Positions 7,646 through 16,242 are shown, counted from the first letter of the stretch. The stretch: DNA of 64,000 nt from an uncultured Oscillospiraceae bacterium (GCA_947629955.1 CANRFT010000007.1:1-64000); one strand, 5' to 3'. Translations and numbers: made by a program. The notes: a model not told the origin generated them from the letters alone.

Positions 7646-8104
7646 TTATCTCAGGTCGCCCCGGACCTGTCCGTCCTTCACGGTGAGGACGCCGTAGCCC
7701 GCCCGGTTGTAGATTCCGCCGGCGGTGCCGGGGTTGAACAGCCAGATCCCCTCCTCCGGCTGGTTCATCGCCTCGTGGGTGTGGCCGAAGCAGACCATTT
7801 TGGCCCCCGCCCTTCTGGCCGCGTCGGGCAGCCGCCAGGTGCCGCTCTTGACGTAATACCTGTGGCCGTGGGTCAGCAGGAATCTCACGCCCTCCACCTC
7901 CACCACCAGCTCGTCGGGGCCGGCGCAGAAGTCGCAGTTGCCCTTGACCATGTCCATCGGGACCTCCGGGTAGCAGCCGGCCAGCAGCTTGCCATCCTGA
8001 TAGTTGTCCCCCAGAAAAAAGACCCGCTGGGGCTTTTCTTTCTCCATGGCGTCCACCATGGTCCCCAGGCGGCCGTGAGAGTCGGAAAACACCAAAATTT
8101 TCAT
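7646..8104 (-). CDS. YfcE/MJ0936-type metallophosphoesterase
   Basis: A 152-aa calcineurin-like phosphoesterase. The metal-binding motifs are in order: FSDSHGR (D-x-H), FLGDNYQDG (GDxxxD-like), KGNCD (GNCD), LTHGH and CFGHTHE (GHTH). The start at 8104 is fixed by GGAGGGTGACCTG upstream and by the MKILVFSDSHG family start. Relatives hydrolyse phosphodiesters in vitro; the cellular substrate is unclear. In many Clostridia such genes sit next to rdgB/rph, which is not the case here. Confidence 0.88.
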   Translation of the reverse strand: MKILVFSDSHGRLGTMVDAMEKEKPQRVFFLGDNYQDGKLLAGCYPEVPMDMVKGNCDFCAGPDELVVEVEGVRFLLTHGHRYYVKSGTWRLPDAARRAGAKMVCFGHTHEAMNQPEEGIWLFNPGTAGGIYNRAGYGVLTVKDGQVRGDLR

Positions 8105-8168
8105 CAGGTCACCCTCCCGCCCCCTCCGCATATACTGGGATAGTCCCAGAAACGGAGGGGGAGCTTTT

Positions 8169-8432
8169 ATGCCGAAGATTGACGAGCTTTTGAACAGCAG
8201 ACAGGCGGCCGGCCTGCTGAAGGACGCCGGCAGGCTGGAACAGCTCCGGGACGCGCCGGAGACGCAGAGGATATTCTCCATGCTGAGCGGCGCCACCGGC
8301 GGAGACCTGGAGGGCGCCGCAGAGCGGGCCGCCAACGGCGACGCGGGAGAGCTGGCCGACGCCATCCGGCGGGTGATGAACAGCCCGGAGGGGGCCCGGC
8401 TCCTCCGAAAGATGAAGCAGACGCTGGACTGA
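8169..8432 (+). CDS. Small helical protein, unknown function (cluster gene 1)
   Basis: An 87-aa, Leu/Ala/Arg-rich soluble protein, probably all-helical, with no membrane segment and no cysteine. It is preceded by GGAGGGGG nine bases before the ATG. It is the first of three closely spaced plus-strand genes of unknown function (8169-9222). I do not recognise the family with certainty; similar short helical proteins accompany the next gene in other Clostridia, as far as I recall. Confidence 0.65.
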   Translation: MPKIDELLNSRQAAGLLKDAGRLEQLRDAPETQRIFSMLSGATGGDLEGAAERAANGDAGELADAIRRVMNSPEGARLLRKMKQTLD

Positions 8433-8459
8433 CAGTAAAGCGCGGGAGGGGGCGGCGCT

Positions 8460-8891
8460 ATGGGAGAACTGGAAGAAAAGCTGGAGAGCGTCCTCGGCGA
8501 CCCGGAGGCCATGGCAAAGATCATGTCCCTGGCCCGGTCGCTGGACCTGGGGGGAAAGTCAAAGAACGCTCCGCCGGAGAACGAGAGCGCGGAACGGTCC
8601 TCGCCCTCTCCCCCGTCCCCCGCCCCGGCGCCCCAGCGGGCGGAGGGCAGTCTGCTGGAGGGGCTCAGCTCCCTGGACCCGAAGCTGCTGTCCGCCGCGG
8701 CGGGGCTGTTCGCCCAGTATCAGGACGGGAACGACGACAAGCGGGTGGCCCTGCTGAACGCCCTGCGGCCCTTTGTCCGGGAGGAGCGGTACGCGAAACT
8801 GGATAAGGCCATCCAGATCGCCAAGCTGTCCCGGCTGATCCGGTCCGCGCTGGACCTGTTCCGGGCGGCGAAGGAGGACGGCCATGTATAA
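8460..8891 (+). CDS. Conserved Clostridia protein, unknown function (cluster gene 2)
   Basis: A 143-aa protein. A short N-terminal helix pair (LEEKLESVLGDPEAMAKI) is joined by a Pro/Ser-rich linker (about residues 40-62) to a C-terminal helical domain. That domain carries LLNALRPFVREERYAKLDKA, a pattern I associate with conserved uncharacterised Clostridia proteins. It starts 27 bases after gene 1 and overlaps gene 3 by 8 bases, which implies translational coupling. The function is unknown. The linker suggests a two-part scaffold or adaptor. Confidence 0.65.
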   Translation: MGELEEKLESVLGDPEAMAKIMSLARSLDLGGKSKNAPPENESAERSSPSPPSPAPAPQRAEGSLLEGLSSLDPKLLSAAAGLFAQYQDGNDDKRVALLNALRPFVREERYAKLDKAIQIAKLSRLIRSALDLFRAAKEDGHV

Positions 8892-9222
8892 TCAGTATTT
8901 CCGTGAGGACGACTTCATCCCCCTGGACGGCGAACAGCCGGAGGTCCGGCAGCCGCGCATACCGGCCCGGCCCGCGCCCCGGTACCGGCCGGGGAACGAC
9001 CTGGCGGGCGAGGTGGCAAACGGCCTGTCCAGGCTGCTGGACGGCGTACTGAAGCACTTTTCCATGGAAAAGCTGGACGCCGGCGACATCCTGCTGGCGC
9101 TCATCATCCTGTTCCTCTATCTGGAGGGGGACGATCTGGAGCTGGTCATCACCCTGGGGCTACTGCTCCTGCTGGGCCTGGGGGACGGCGGTCAGGCCGA
9201 GGCCGCGGCCGGCGGGGAATAG
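8884..9222 (+). CDS. Small membrane protein, unknown function (cluster gene 3)
   Basis: A 112-aa protein. The N-terminal half is polar and Arg/Pro-rich (about residues 1-50), with an amphipathic middle. A hydrophobic C-terminal third contains ILLALIILFLYL and VITLGLLLLLGLG, probably one hairpin or two short membrane helices. The start overlaps gene 2 by 8 bases, so the three products are likely made together and may form a membrane-associated complex. Its 3' end overlaps the 3' end of the convergent gene by 31 bases. Confidence 0.65.
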   Translation: MYNQYFREDDFIPLDGEQPEVRQPRIPARPAPRYRPGNDLAGEVANGLSRLLDGVLKHFSMEKLDAGDILLALIILFLYLEGDDLELVITLGLLLLLGLGDGGQAEAAAGGE

Positions 9223-9971
9223 AGGACCGTCCCGTCCGGCAGCGTGAACGCGGCGGCGGACTGCTCCATGGGGCTGACCACCTCGCCTGAGGCCATGGAG
9301 TAGACCACCACGCCGTTCTTCTCCGTCTCGGCGGCCATGAGCAGGCCGCCGGTCTCGGAGATCCAATACCGCTCCGTATAGCCGGGCCGCCCGCCCTCCG
9401 CCTCCACATAGACGCAGGGCACGCCGTCCCGCTCCACATAGTCGGCGGCGGTGATGCGGTCCCGGTCCATCTCCAGCACGTCCTCATAGGTGGGGATGCG
9501 CTGGAGCAGATCGCCGGGGATCCGCTCGGCAGGGCCGGTGTAAAGGAGATCCTCCTCACCGTACCAGAGCCAAAGGGAGCCCTCCCCCGCAATGGCGTTC
9601 TCCACCGCGCCGGAGGGCAGCGCCGCGGAGGAGCGCAGCCAGCCGCCGTCCGCCCAGACCTGGATGTTGGTGACGCCCAGGGACTGGCCGGCGTCGTCAA
9701 AATACTCCACCGCCATGGCGCGGCTGTAGCTCTCGTACCGCTCCAGCCCGGCGATCACTCTCTGCACCGTCTCCGGGGTGACGGCCACCACCACCCCCTC
9801 GGGGTCGGAGGGCTTCCCCGATGCCGGAGGCGGACTGGCGGTGGCGTTGGGGTCGGCCACGATCACCTCCGGCGGTCTGGAAAAGAAGTTGGGGAGAAAG
9901 CTGGACAGCACCGCCAGCAGCACCACGCACACGATGGCCGCGGATACCAGGATCCGTTTCCTGTCGTCCAC
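9192..9971 (-). CDS. Membrane-anchored extracytoplasmic protein, unknown function
   Basis: A 259-aa protein with a GTG start at 9971, preceded by GGGGGAG. A single N-terminal membrane anchor (about residues 6-28, ILVSAAIVCVVLLAVL) is followed by a Pro-rich spacer and a beta-rich extracytoplasmic domain. The repeated pattern of short strands (WADGGWLRSS, SLWLWYGEEDLLYTG, ERYWISETGGLLMAAE) resembles LolA/RseB-like folds. That resemblance is my inference from pattern only. It is the last gene of the trpS-tagO-wecB run, 28 bases after wecB, so a link to envelope polymers is plausible. There are no catalytic motifs that I can name. Confidence 0.65.
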   Translation of the reverse strand: MDDRKRILVSAAIVCVVLLAVLSSFLPNFFSRPPEVIVADPNATASPPPASGKPSDPEGVVVAVTPETVQRVIAGLERYESYSRAMAVEYFDDAGQSLGVTNIQVWADGGWLRSSAALPSGAVENAIAGEGSLWLWYGEEDLLYTGPAERIPGDLLQRIPTYEDVLEMDRDRITAADYVERDGVPCVYVEAEGGRPGYTERYWISETGGLLMAAETEKNGVVVYSMASGEVVSPMEQSAAAFTLPDGTVLYSPPAAASA

Positions 9972-9999
9972 ACGCTCTCCCCCTCTCTCAGTGTTCCCC

Positions 10000-11154
10000 T
10001 TACCGGCTGGTGAAGGGCTCAGGCGGCCGGTCGGACCGGCCGAAGTGATACAGAATGGCGTCAGCGATGCGCCGGCAGGCGTGTCCGTCCCCGTAGGGAT
10101 TGACGGCGCGGGCCATGGCCTCATAGGCGGCGGGGGACTCGATGAGCTCCTCCGTCATGGCGATGATATCCTCCCCGCGGGTGCCGGCGATGCGCACCGT
10201 GCCGGCCTCCACCGCCTCGGGGCGCTCCGTCTCCCGGCGGAGGACAAGCACCGGCTTGCCCAGGGCGGGGGCCTCCTCCTGGAGCCCGCCGGAGTCGGTG
10301 AGCACCAGATAGCTGCGGGACATCAGGTTGTGCATCTCGTCCGCCTGGAGCGGGTCCACCAGGTGGACGTTGGGCAGCCCGTCCAGATGGCGGTGGGCCA
10401 CCTCCTGGACCACCGGGGACAGATGCACCGGATAGACAAGCTCCACCTGATCCGCGTACCGCTCCGCGATGCACCGCAGGGCGGACATGATCTGCTCCAT
10501 GGGCTCCCCGTAGTTCTCCCGCCGGTGGCAGGTGACCACCAGGAGCTTTTTGCCCTCGCAGTCCAGTCCATTCAGCGCCGGGTCTGTAAAGGAATGTTCC
10601 TTTCGCACCGTGGTATTCAGCGCATCGATGACGGTATTCCCGGTGACATAGACCCCCCTGGTAATCCCCTCCGCCGCCAGGTTGCGCCGGTTGGCCTCGG
10701 TGGGGCAGAAATGGAGGTCGGCCAGCCGCCCCACCATGGAGCGGTTCATCTCCTCCGGGAAGGGGGAGTATTTGTCCCAGGTGCGCAGCCCCGCCTCCAC
10801 ATGGCCCACGGCGATCTGCTGGTAGTAGGCCGCCAGCGCCCCGGCGAAGGTGGTGGAGGTGTCCCCGTGGACCAGCACCAGGTCCGGCCGCACCTCCTGG
10901 AACACCTTCTCCAGGCCCAGCAGGCACTTGCTGGTGATGGTGGACAGGGTCTGCCGGGGCTCCATGATATCCAGATCGAACTGTGGGGTCAGATGGAAGA
11001 TGCCCAACACGCTGTCCAGCATCTGCCGGTGCTGGGCGGTGACGCAGCAGAGGCTCTCGATCTCGGGGCGGCGCTCCAGCTCCATCACCAGCGGGGCCAT
11101 TTTGATGGCCTCCGGCCTGGTGCCGAAAATGGTCATCACCTTCAGCTTATCCAT
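10000..11154 (-). CDS. wecB: UDP-N-acetylglucosamine 2-epimerase (non-hydrolysing)
   Basis: A 384-aa epimerase that converts UDP-GlcNAc to UDP-ManNAc, the donor for the linkage unit of wall teichoic acids and related polymers. The family start MTIFGTRPEAIKMAPLV is present near residue 6. VHGDTSTTFAGALAAYY, RRENYG and LTDSGGLQEEAPALGKPVLVLR are the UDP-binding and catalytic segments. The ATG at 11154 overlaps the 3' end of tagO by 8 bases with GGAGGAGG upstream, so the two are translationally coupled. mnaA is an equivalent name. Confidence 0.93.
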   Translation of the reverse strand: MDKLKVMTIFGTRPEAIKMAPLVMELERRPEIESLCCVTAQHRQMLDSVLGIFHLTPQFDLDIMEPRQTLSTITSKCLLGLEKVFQEVRPDLVLVHGDTSTTFAGALAAYYQQIAVGHVEAGLRTWDKYSPFPEEMNRSMVGRLADLHFCPTEANRRNLAAEGITRGVYVTGNTVIDALNTTVRKEHSFTDPALNGLDCEGKKLLVVTCHRRENYGEPMEQIMSALRCIAERYADQVELVYPVHLSPVVQEVAHRHLDGLPNVHLVDPLQADEMHNLMSRSYLVLTDSGGLQEEAPALGKPVLVLRRETERPEAVEAGTVRIAGTRGEDIIAMTEELIESPAAYEAMARAVNPYGDGHACRRIADAILYHFGRSDRPPEPFTSR

Positions 11155-12304
11155 CGCGCTTGTCCTCCTCCCCGGCGGAGTCCTCCGGAGGACGCTCCTC
11201 CCCCTGCTTCTCATGGCGCTCGTGGCTGAGGAAGATCTGCCAGGCGGCCAGCGCCGCCACCGCCACGGCGAACAGCACCAGCGCAGCCCGGGTGGCTCTC
11301 GTCGCGGTCAGCACCACGGCGGACAGGCCCAGGATGGCGGACACCAGGTACAGAACGCCCACCGCCTGCTTCTGGGAGAAGCCCATGTCGATGAGCCGGT
11401 GGTGGATGTGGCCCCGGTCGGGCGTCATGGGGTTCTGGCCGTGGGCAAGGCGGCGGAACACGGCAAAGGTCACGTCGAAGATGGGCAGGCCCAGCACCAC
11501 GAAGGGCACCACAAAGGAGATGATGCCGTACATCTTGAACATCCCCTGCACCGACATGGTGGCCATGATGTATCCGAGGAAGGTGGCGCCGGTGTCCCCC
11601 ATGAAAATCTTGGCGGGGTTGAAGTTGTAGGGCAGAAAGCCGATGCAGGCCCCCGCCAGCGCCGCCATGATGACGGCCACGTCCGTCTCGGTGACCAGCA
11701 GGGCGATGACCAGCATGGAGGCGGAGCTGATGGTGGACACGCCGCAGGCCAGGCCGTCCAGGCCGTCGATCAGGTTGACAGCGTTGGTCACCGCCACGAT
11801 CCAGATGATGGTCACCGGCCAGCTGAGCCAGCCCAGCTCCCAATACTGTTCGCTGCTGAAGATGTTGGGGTTGGACAGCACCGTGATCCGGTTTCCGGCC
11901 AGCGCCGCGATGAGGGCGGCCACGATCTGCACCACGAATTTCAGTCTGGCCGACAGGGCGTACTTATCGTCGAACACGCCCAGGATCACGATGACCACCG
12001 CGCCCAGCAGCATCCCCCGCTTGGCGGTGTCCAGGGGGACCAGCAGGACCACGGCCAGCAGGAAGCCAAAGAAGATGGCCAGACCGCCCATGCGGGGGAT
12101 GGGATGGTCGTGCATCCGGCGGTCGTCCTTGGGCACGTCGATGGCGCCCCACTTCACGGACAGCACTTTTACCAGCGGAGTGGCGGCAAAGGACACCACT
12201 CCGGCGATGAACAGCGCCAGCAGCACCTGCCATACGCCGCCTCCGCGGAGGTACCAAATCACATCCGGCTCCTGGGCCGAAGCCGTCAAAAGCAACTCTT
12301 CCAA
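11147..12304 (-). CDS. tagO: Undecaprenyl-phosphate GlcNAc-1-phosphate transferase (MraY/WecA family)
   Basis: A 385-aa polytopic membrane enzyme that transfers GlcNAc-1-phosphate from UDP-GlcNAc to undecaprenyl phosphate. This is the first step of wall teichoic acid and related polymers. About ten or eleven hydrophobic segments are visible. Motifs include KDDRRMHDHPIPRMGG, the catalytic FDDKY, NAVNLIDGLDGLA, MGDTGATFLGY and the His-rich DRGHIHHRL, all typical of the WecA/TagO branch. The charged C-terminal tail is longer than usual. It is followed by and coupled to wecB, which supplies the second linkage sugar. The LCP protein upstream in the same run would attach the finished polymer. Confidence 0.92.
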   Translation of the reverse strand: MEELLLTASAQEPDVIWYLRGGGVWQVLLALFIAGVVSFAATPLVKVLSVKWGAIDVPKDDRRMHDHPIPRMGGLAIFFGFLLAVVLLVPLDTAKRGMLLGAVVIVILGVFDDKYALSARLKFVVQIVAALIAALAGNRITVLSNPNIFSSEQYWELGWLSWPVTIIWIVAVTNAVNLIDGLDGLACGVSTISSASMLVIALLVTETDVAVIMAALAGACIGFLPYNFNPAKIFMGDTGATFLGYIMATMSVQGMFKMYGIISFVVPFVVLGLPIFDVTFAVFRRLAHGQNPMTPDRGHIHHRLIDMGFSQKQAVGVLYLVSAILGLSAVVLTATRATRAALVLFAVAVAALAAWQIFLSHERHEKQGEERPPEDSAGEEDKRDG

Positions 12305-12331
12305 TGGAAACGCGCTCCTTTGAATCCGTCT

Positions 12332-13339
12332 TTATCTCTGGAGGAATCCGACCTTTTTGTAGACCTTCCGAAGGGTCTTCTCCGCCACGCAGGACGCCCG
12401 CTCGGCACCGGCGCGGTAGACGCTCTCCAGATAGCCCTTGTCCTTCAGTAGGCGCTCAGTCTCCTCCCGGATGGGCCGCAGGGTCTCAATGACCGCCTCG
12501 CCCACGGCGGGCTTGAATCTGCCATAGCCGCAGCCGACGAACTCCCGCTCCACGTCCTCAAAGGTCTTTCCGGTGGCGGCGGCGTAGATCTGGATCAGAT
12601 TGGCCACGCCGGGCTTGTGCTCCGGATCATAGCGGACGCAGTTCTCCGTGTCGCTGTCGGTGACCGCCCGCTTGAACTTCCGGGCGATGTCCTCCGGCCT
12701 CTCCAGCAGGAATACGCAGCCATCTGGCTGGGACTTGGACATCTTGCTCTCCGGGGCGTTCAGGGACATGATCCGGGCGCCCACCTTCTGGATGTAGGGC
12801 TCAGGCATCTTGAACACGTCGCCATAGATGCCGTTGAACCGCTGGACGATGTTCCGGCACAGCTCCACGTGCTGCCGCTGGTCCTCCCCCACGGGGACGA
12901 AGTCCGGCTGATAGAGCAGGATATCCGCCGCCATCAGGCAGGGATAGGTGAACAGGCCGCCGTTGACGTTCTCCGCGTGTTTGGCGGACTTGTCCTTGAA
13001 CTGGGTCATGCGGGACAGCTCTCCGAACATGGCGTAGCAGTTGAGCACCCAGCCCAGCTCCGCGTGCTGGTGGACATGGGACTGGATGAACAGGGTACAC
13101 TTCTCCGGGTCCAGGCCGCAGGCGATATAGGTGGCCAGCAGGGTCAGCGTCTGCTTGCGCAGGGCGGCCGGGTCCTGCCGCACGGTGATGGTGTGCAGGT
13201 CGGCCAGGAAAAAGTAGCAGTCGAAATCCTCGATCATCTGGGGCCAGTGCTGGAGGGGGCCCAGATAGTTGCCCAGGTGCAGCGCGCCGCTGGGTTGGAT
13301 GCCGGAGAGCATCACTTTTTTGGTCGCTTGTTCTTCCAT
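12332..13339 (-). CDS. trpS: Tryptophan--tRNA ligase
   Basis: A 335-aa class Ic aminoacyl-tRNA synthetase. The HIGH-type motif is HLGN (residues 21-24) after LSGIQPSGAL. The KMSKS loop is SKMSKSQPDG near residue 200, and the length matches bacterial TrpRS. It lies between rsfS and tagO in the minus-strand run. There is no T-box leader in the 22-base gap upstream, so tryptophan-dependent control at this spot is unlikely. It depends on read-through from upstream promoters. Confidence 0.95.
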   Translation of the reverse strand: MEEQATKKVMLSGIQPSGALHLGNYLGPLQHWPQMIEDFDCYFFLADLHTITVRQDPAALRKQTLTLLATYIACGLDPEKCTLFIQSHVHQHAELGWVLNCYAMFGELSRMTQFKDKSAKHAENVNGGLFTYPCLMAADILLYQPDFVPVGEDQRQHVELCRNIVQRFNGIYGDVFKMPEPYIQKVGARIMSLNAPESKMSKSQPDGCVFLLERPEDIARKFKRAVTDSDTENCVRYDPEHKPGVANLIQIYAAATGKTFEDVEREFVGCGYGRFKPAVGEAVIETLRPIREETERLLKDKGYLESVYRAGAERASCVAEKTLRKVYKKVGFLQR

Positions 13340-13361
13340 ATGGGAAAACCTCTTTTCGGGC

Positions 13362-13724
13362 TTATTCCTTCGTCAGGTATTCGCTGATGTCCACGGGGGC
13401 GGCGTCGGACCACAGCCGCTCCAGAGAGTAGAACTCCCGGGCCTCCTCGGTGAAGATGTGGACCACCACCGCGGAGTAATCCAGCAGGGTCCACTGGCCA
13501 CCCCGGTGGCCCTCGATGTGGTGGGGCTCCTCGCCGGCCTTGCTCATGGCCTCCTCCACCGCGTCGGACAGGGCCCGCACCTGGGTGTTGGAGGTGCCGG
13601 CGCAGATCACGAAGTAGTCCGCCAGAGTGGTCTGGTCGGCGGTGTAGAGCACCTTGATGTCCTTTCCCTTTTTGTCGTCCAGAGCCTTGACAGCCAGGGC
13701 GATCATCTCTTTCGCTTCCAGCAT
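13362..13724 (-). CDS. rsfS: Ribosomal silencing factor RsfS
   Basis: A 120-aa Iojap/RsfS protein. It binds ribosomal protein uL14 and blocks joining of the 50S and 30S subunits when cells are starved. Typical segments are KGKDIKVLYTADQTTLADYFVIC, HHIEGHRGGQWTLLDYS and VVVHIFTEEAREFYSLERLW (all within one 120-residue domain). The ATG at 13724 has AAAGGAG upstream and matches the family start. The order nadD/yqeK-LCP-rsfS is widespread in Clostridia. Confidence 0.93.
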   Translation of the reverse strand: MLEAKEMIALAVKALDDKKGKDIKVLYTADQTTLADYFVICAGTSNTQVRALSDAVEEAMSKAGEEPHHIEGHRGGQWTLLDYSAVVVHIFTEEAREFYSLERLWSDAAPVDISEYLTKE

Positions 13725-13773
13725 GATAACACGTTCTCCTTTCGGTTTCAATCGTCACTCTGCCGAACTGCCG

Positions 13774-14964
13774 TCATCCGGCGGAGGGATCTTTCAGCCT
13801 GCCCGTGCTGGAGGACAGCCGGTTGCCGTCCTCGCTGACCGAGATCAGGTCCAGCTGGTCGATGGTGACCTCCTCCGCGTAGGGGTTCAGGGACTCGTTG
13901 ATGAGGGCGATCAGTTCCCTCTGTTTGGGGAACACCCGGTAGAGGTACTTGGCGCCCTTGACGTCGACTCCGTAGTAGGGCATGGTGGTGAAGGTCACAT
14001 CCTCCGTGTCCAGCCCGCCCACAACTGCCGACTGGGCGAACCAGACCATGTTCCCCAGGGTCATGTCGCTCTCCACGTTCCGGTCGAACAGGTCCACCAG
14101 CTGGGGCAGCTTCAGCACGTTCTGGGGCTGGAGCGTCTGTTTCAGCACCGCCTTTAAAAAGTCGTGCTGGAGGTTGAGGCGGGAAATGTCGCTGGAGGGG
14201 GCGCCGCCGACGCCGTCGTTGTTTTTCCGCCACCGGACCACTTCCATGGCCTGCCGGCCGTCCAGCCTGATCTGCCCCTCCTCAAAATGGATGTGCAGGT
14301 CCTGAACCGGGTCGTCGTATCCCATGTGCCAGGGGATATAGAAATCCACGCCGTCGATGGCCTCCACCATCTGCCCCACGATCTCCCAGTTGATCTTCAC
14401 ATAGTAGTCGGGCTTAAAGCCCACCAGATGGGACACCTCGCTCCTCAGGGCCTGCAGGCCCTTCTCTCCCCTGCCGTGCCGGGGGTAGACGGAGTTGATC
14501 ATCTTCTCGGGCACCGAGATCCCCTCGGAGTTATAGATGAGATCCCTGGGAATGGACATGACGGTGGCCCGCTGGTTGGTCACGTCGTAGGACGCCACCA
14601 TGACGGTGTCCGTCAGCCCGCTGGTCAGGTCCTCCCCAAAGATCAGCACGGTGTAAAAGTCCTCGCTCCTGCGCTCCCCGGTGGACAGGGGCCGCACCGC
14701 CTCCTGGACGGGGTCGTCGCTCGCCGCCGGGCCGTCTGTCGGAGCGCCGGCCCCCGGGTCCGCCGCGGGCAGGTCCGGTTTGACCACCCACCGGCTCCAC
14801 AGCACCGTCACCACAGCGGCGGACACCGCGATCACCGCCAGCACGATCATCAAAACCATTAAGGGGCGCTCCCGCCGCCGTCCCGCCCCGGCGCCGGTCT
14901 GCCGCTCCCCGCCGGGGGGCGCGGCGTCTCTGTCCGCGTTGTTGTCGAACCGTTTCCCGCTCAT
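13774..14964 (-). CDS. LytR-CpsA-Psr (LCP) family protein
   Basis: A 396-aa LCP protein that transfers undecaprenyl-linked glycopolymers onto peptidoglycan. A polar cytoplasmic N terminus (residues 1-34) is followed by one transmembrane helix (about 35-57) and then the extracellular LCP domain. That domain carries the conserved pattern LTDTVMVASYD, MSIPRDL, the DGVDFYIP strand and the basic pair in AMEVVRWRKNNDG. The ATG overlaps the end of nadD-yqeK by 4 bases. With tagO and wecB downstream it supports a wall-polymer pathway encoded here. Confidence 0.9.
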   Translation of the reverse strand: MSGKRFDNNADRDAAPPGGERQTGAGAGRRRERPLMVLMIVLAVIAVSAAVVTVLWSRWVVKPDLPAADPGAGAPTDGPAASDDPVQEAVRPLSTGERRSEDFYTVLIFGEDLTSGLTDTVMVASYDVTNQRATVMSIPRDLIYNSEGISVPEKMINSVYPRHGRGEKGLQALRSEVSHLVGFKPDYYVKINWEIVGQMVEAIDGVDFYIPWHMGYDDPVQDLHIHFEEGQIRLDGRQAMEVVRWRKNNDGVGGAPSSDISRLNLQHDFLKAVLKQTLQPQNVLKLPQLVDLFDRNVESDMTLGNMVWFAQSAVVGGLDTEDVTFTTMPYYGVDVKGAKYLYRVFPKQRELIALINESLNPYAEEVTIDQLDLISVSEDGNRLSSSTGRLKDPSAG

Positions 14965-16160
14965 GGACGCTTTCCTCTCGTGTAATATGTATAGGCCTCC
15001 ACCGTGTTGTGGTGGACGACGCGGTTTCGCTCCTCCATCTCCTGGATGGACAGCCAGGCCCCCATGGCCACCGCCCCGTCCAGGTCCTCAAAGGCCAGTT
15101 CCCGCAGCTCCTCCACCTCCGGGAAGTCCCGGTTGGGCTCGATGTAGTCGGCCAGATAGAGCAGTTTCTCCTCCAGGCTCATGTTCGCCCGGGCGGTGGT
15201 GTGGTAGCGGATGGCCTCCGCCACCGCGTCCTCCTGGCCGAACACGTATTTCGCAAGAACAGCGCCGCTCTTGGCGTGGAGCAGCTTTTCCGCGCTCCGC
15301 TCCAGGTCGTCCAGGGGCTCGCCGTATTTGTCACAGAGGGCCAGATGCTCCTCCAGCGTCCAGTACTTCGTGCAGTCGTGGAGGATGGCCGCCCGGCGCA
15401 TGACGTCCTCCTTCGCCCCCCATTGGCGGGCAAGGGCGGCCGCGGTCTCCTCGGTGCCCCGGATGTGGGCCAGCCGCTTGGCCTTCACCATGGACCAGGA
15501 CACCCGCCGCAGGTCCTCTATCGTAAGACGGGCCAGGTCGGCGTTTGTTCCGTATAATCTCTCCCGGAGGATGAAGCCGTACACCGCAGGGGCAAGAAAT
15601 TCGGCACCCTCTCCCCTGCCCAGGGACTCCCGCAGCCGGGTGGAGGAGATCTCCACCAGGCCGGGGATGGCGATGAGCTCCACCTTCGCGCCGAAGTCCC
15701 GCTCCAGGCGGGCCTTCTGGGCTTCAAGCTCCGCCCGGTCGTCGGACAGGCTCCTGGCAAAGGCGCACACACCGGCCAGCTTCAAAATGCGCTCCGGCTC
15801 GTGCCAGGTGGGGAGGGTCATAAACATATCGGTCCCCACCAGCAGCCACAGCTCGTCCCCCGGCCAGCGCCGGGACGCCTCCGCCAGCGTGTCGGAGGTG
15901 AAGCTCTTGCCCTGCCGCTCCACCTCCACGTCCCAGACCTCGGTGACCCTGGGCAGCAGCAGGTTGTCCGCCGCGACGGCCGTCATCTCCAGCCGTTTCT
16001 CCGGAGAGGGGCTGCCGGGGGCCAGCTCCTTGTGGGGCGGGTCCCCCGCCGGAACAAACACCAGCTTGTCCAGTTTCAGCGCGGCGACAGCCGCCCTGGC
16101 CGCCGCCATGTGGCCAAGGTGGGGCGGGTTGAAGCTGCCGCCGTAGATACCGATTTTCAT
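14961..16160 (-). CDS. nadD: Fused nicotinate-nucleotide adenylyltransferase / HD-domain hydrolase (NadD-YqeK)
   Basis: A 399-aa two-enzyme fusion. Residues 1-195 are NadD, which forms deamido-NAD from NaMN and ATP, with GIYGGSFNPPHLGH at the N terminus and EISSTRLRESL near 170. Residues about 205-395 are a YqeK-type HD hydrolase with HIRGTEETA, the metal-binding ILHDCTKY, HAKSGAVLAKY and YLADYIEPNRDF. YqeK enzymes cleave diadenosine tetraphosphate. In many Bacilli the two are separate adjacent genes. Here there is no stop or restart between them. The RBS is GGCGGTGA. It is followed by the LCP gene with a 4-base overlap. Confidence 0.92.
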   Translation of the reverse strand: MKIGIYGGSFNPPHLGHMAAARAAVAALKLDKLVFVPAGDPPHKELAPGSPSPEKRLEMTAVAADNLLLPRVTEVWDVEVERQGKSFTSDTLAEASRRWPGDELWLLVGTDMFMTLPTWHEPERILKLAGVCAFARSLSDDRAELEAQKARLERDFGAKVELIAIPGLVEISSTRLRESLGRGEGAEFLAPAVYGFILRERLYGTNADLARLTIEDLRRVSWSMVKAKRLAHIRGTEETAAALARQWGAKEDVMRRAAILHDCTKYWTLEEHLALCDKYGEPLDDLERSAEKLLHAKSGAVLAKYVFGQEDAVAEAIRYHTTARANMSLEEKLLYLADYIEPNRDFPEVEELRELAFEDLDGAVAMGAWLSIQEMEERNRVVHHNTVEAYTYYTRGKRP

Positions 16161-16242
16161 GAGATCACCGCCTAAGGAGTTATGATATCACGAACTCACC
16201 GTCAAGTCATGGACAAAACGTATCGGATCTGTAAATTATAGC

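Noticed and set aside
8105..8168. CCCCCTCCG...CGGAGGGGG hairpin that could hide the RBS of the 8169 gene
   Set aside because: The best -10 (TATACT, 8131-8136) would start the transcript inside the hairpin, so the RNA would lack the 5' arm. The match may follow simply from the C-rich and G-rich RBS regions of two divergent genes.
16161..16242. Separate promoter in front of nadD-yqeK
   Set aside because: A TTGACG is present but no good -10 at 16-18 bases; a TATAAT just after yhbY lacks a -35. Not strong enough to list.
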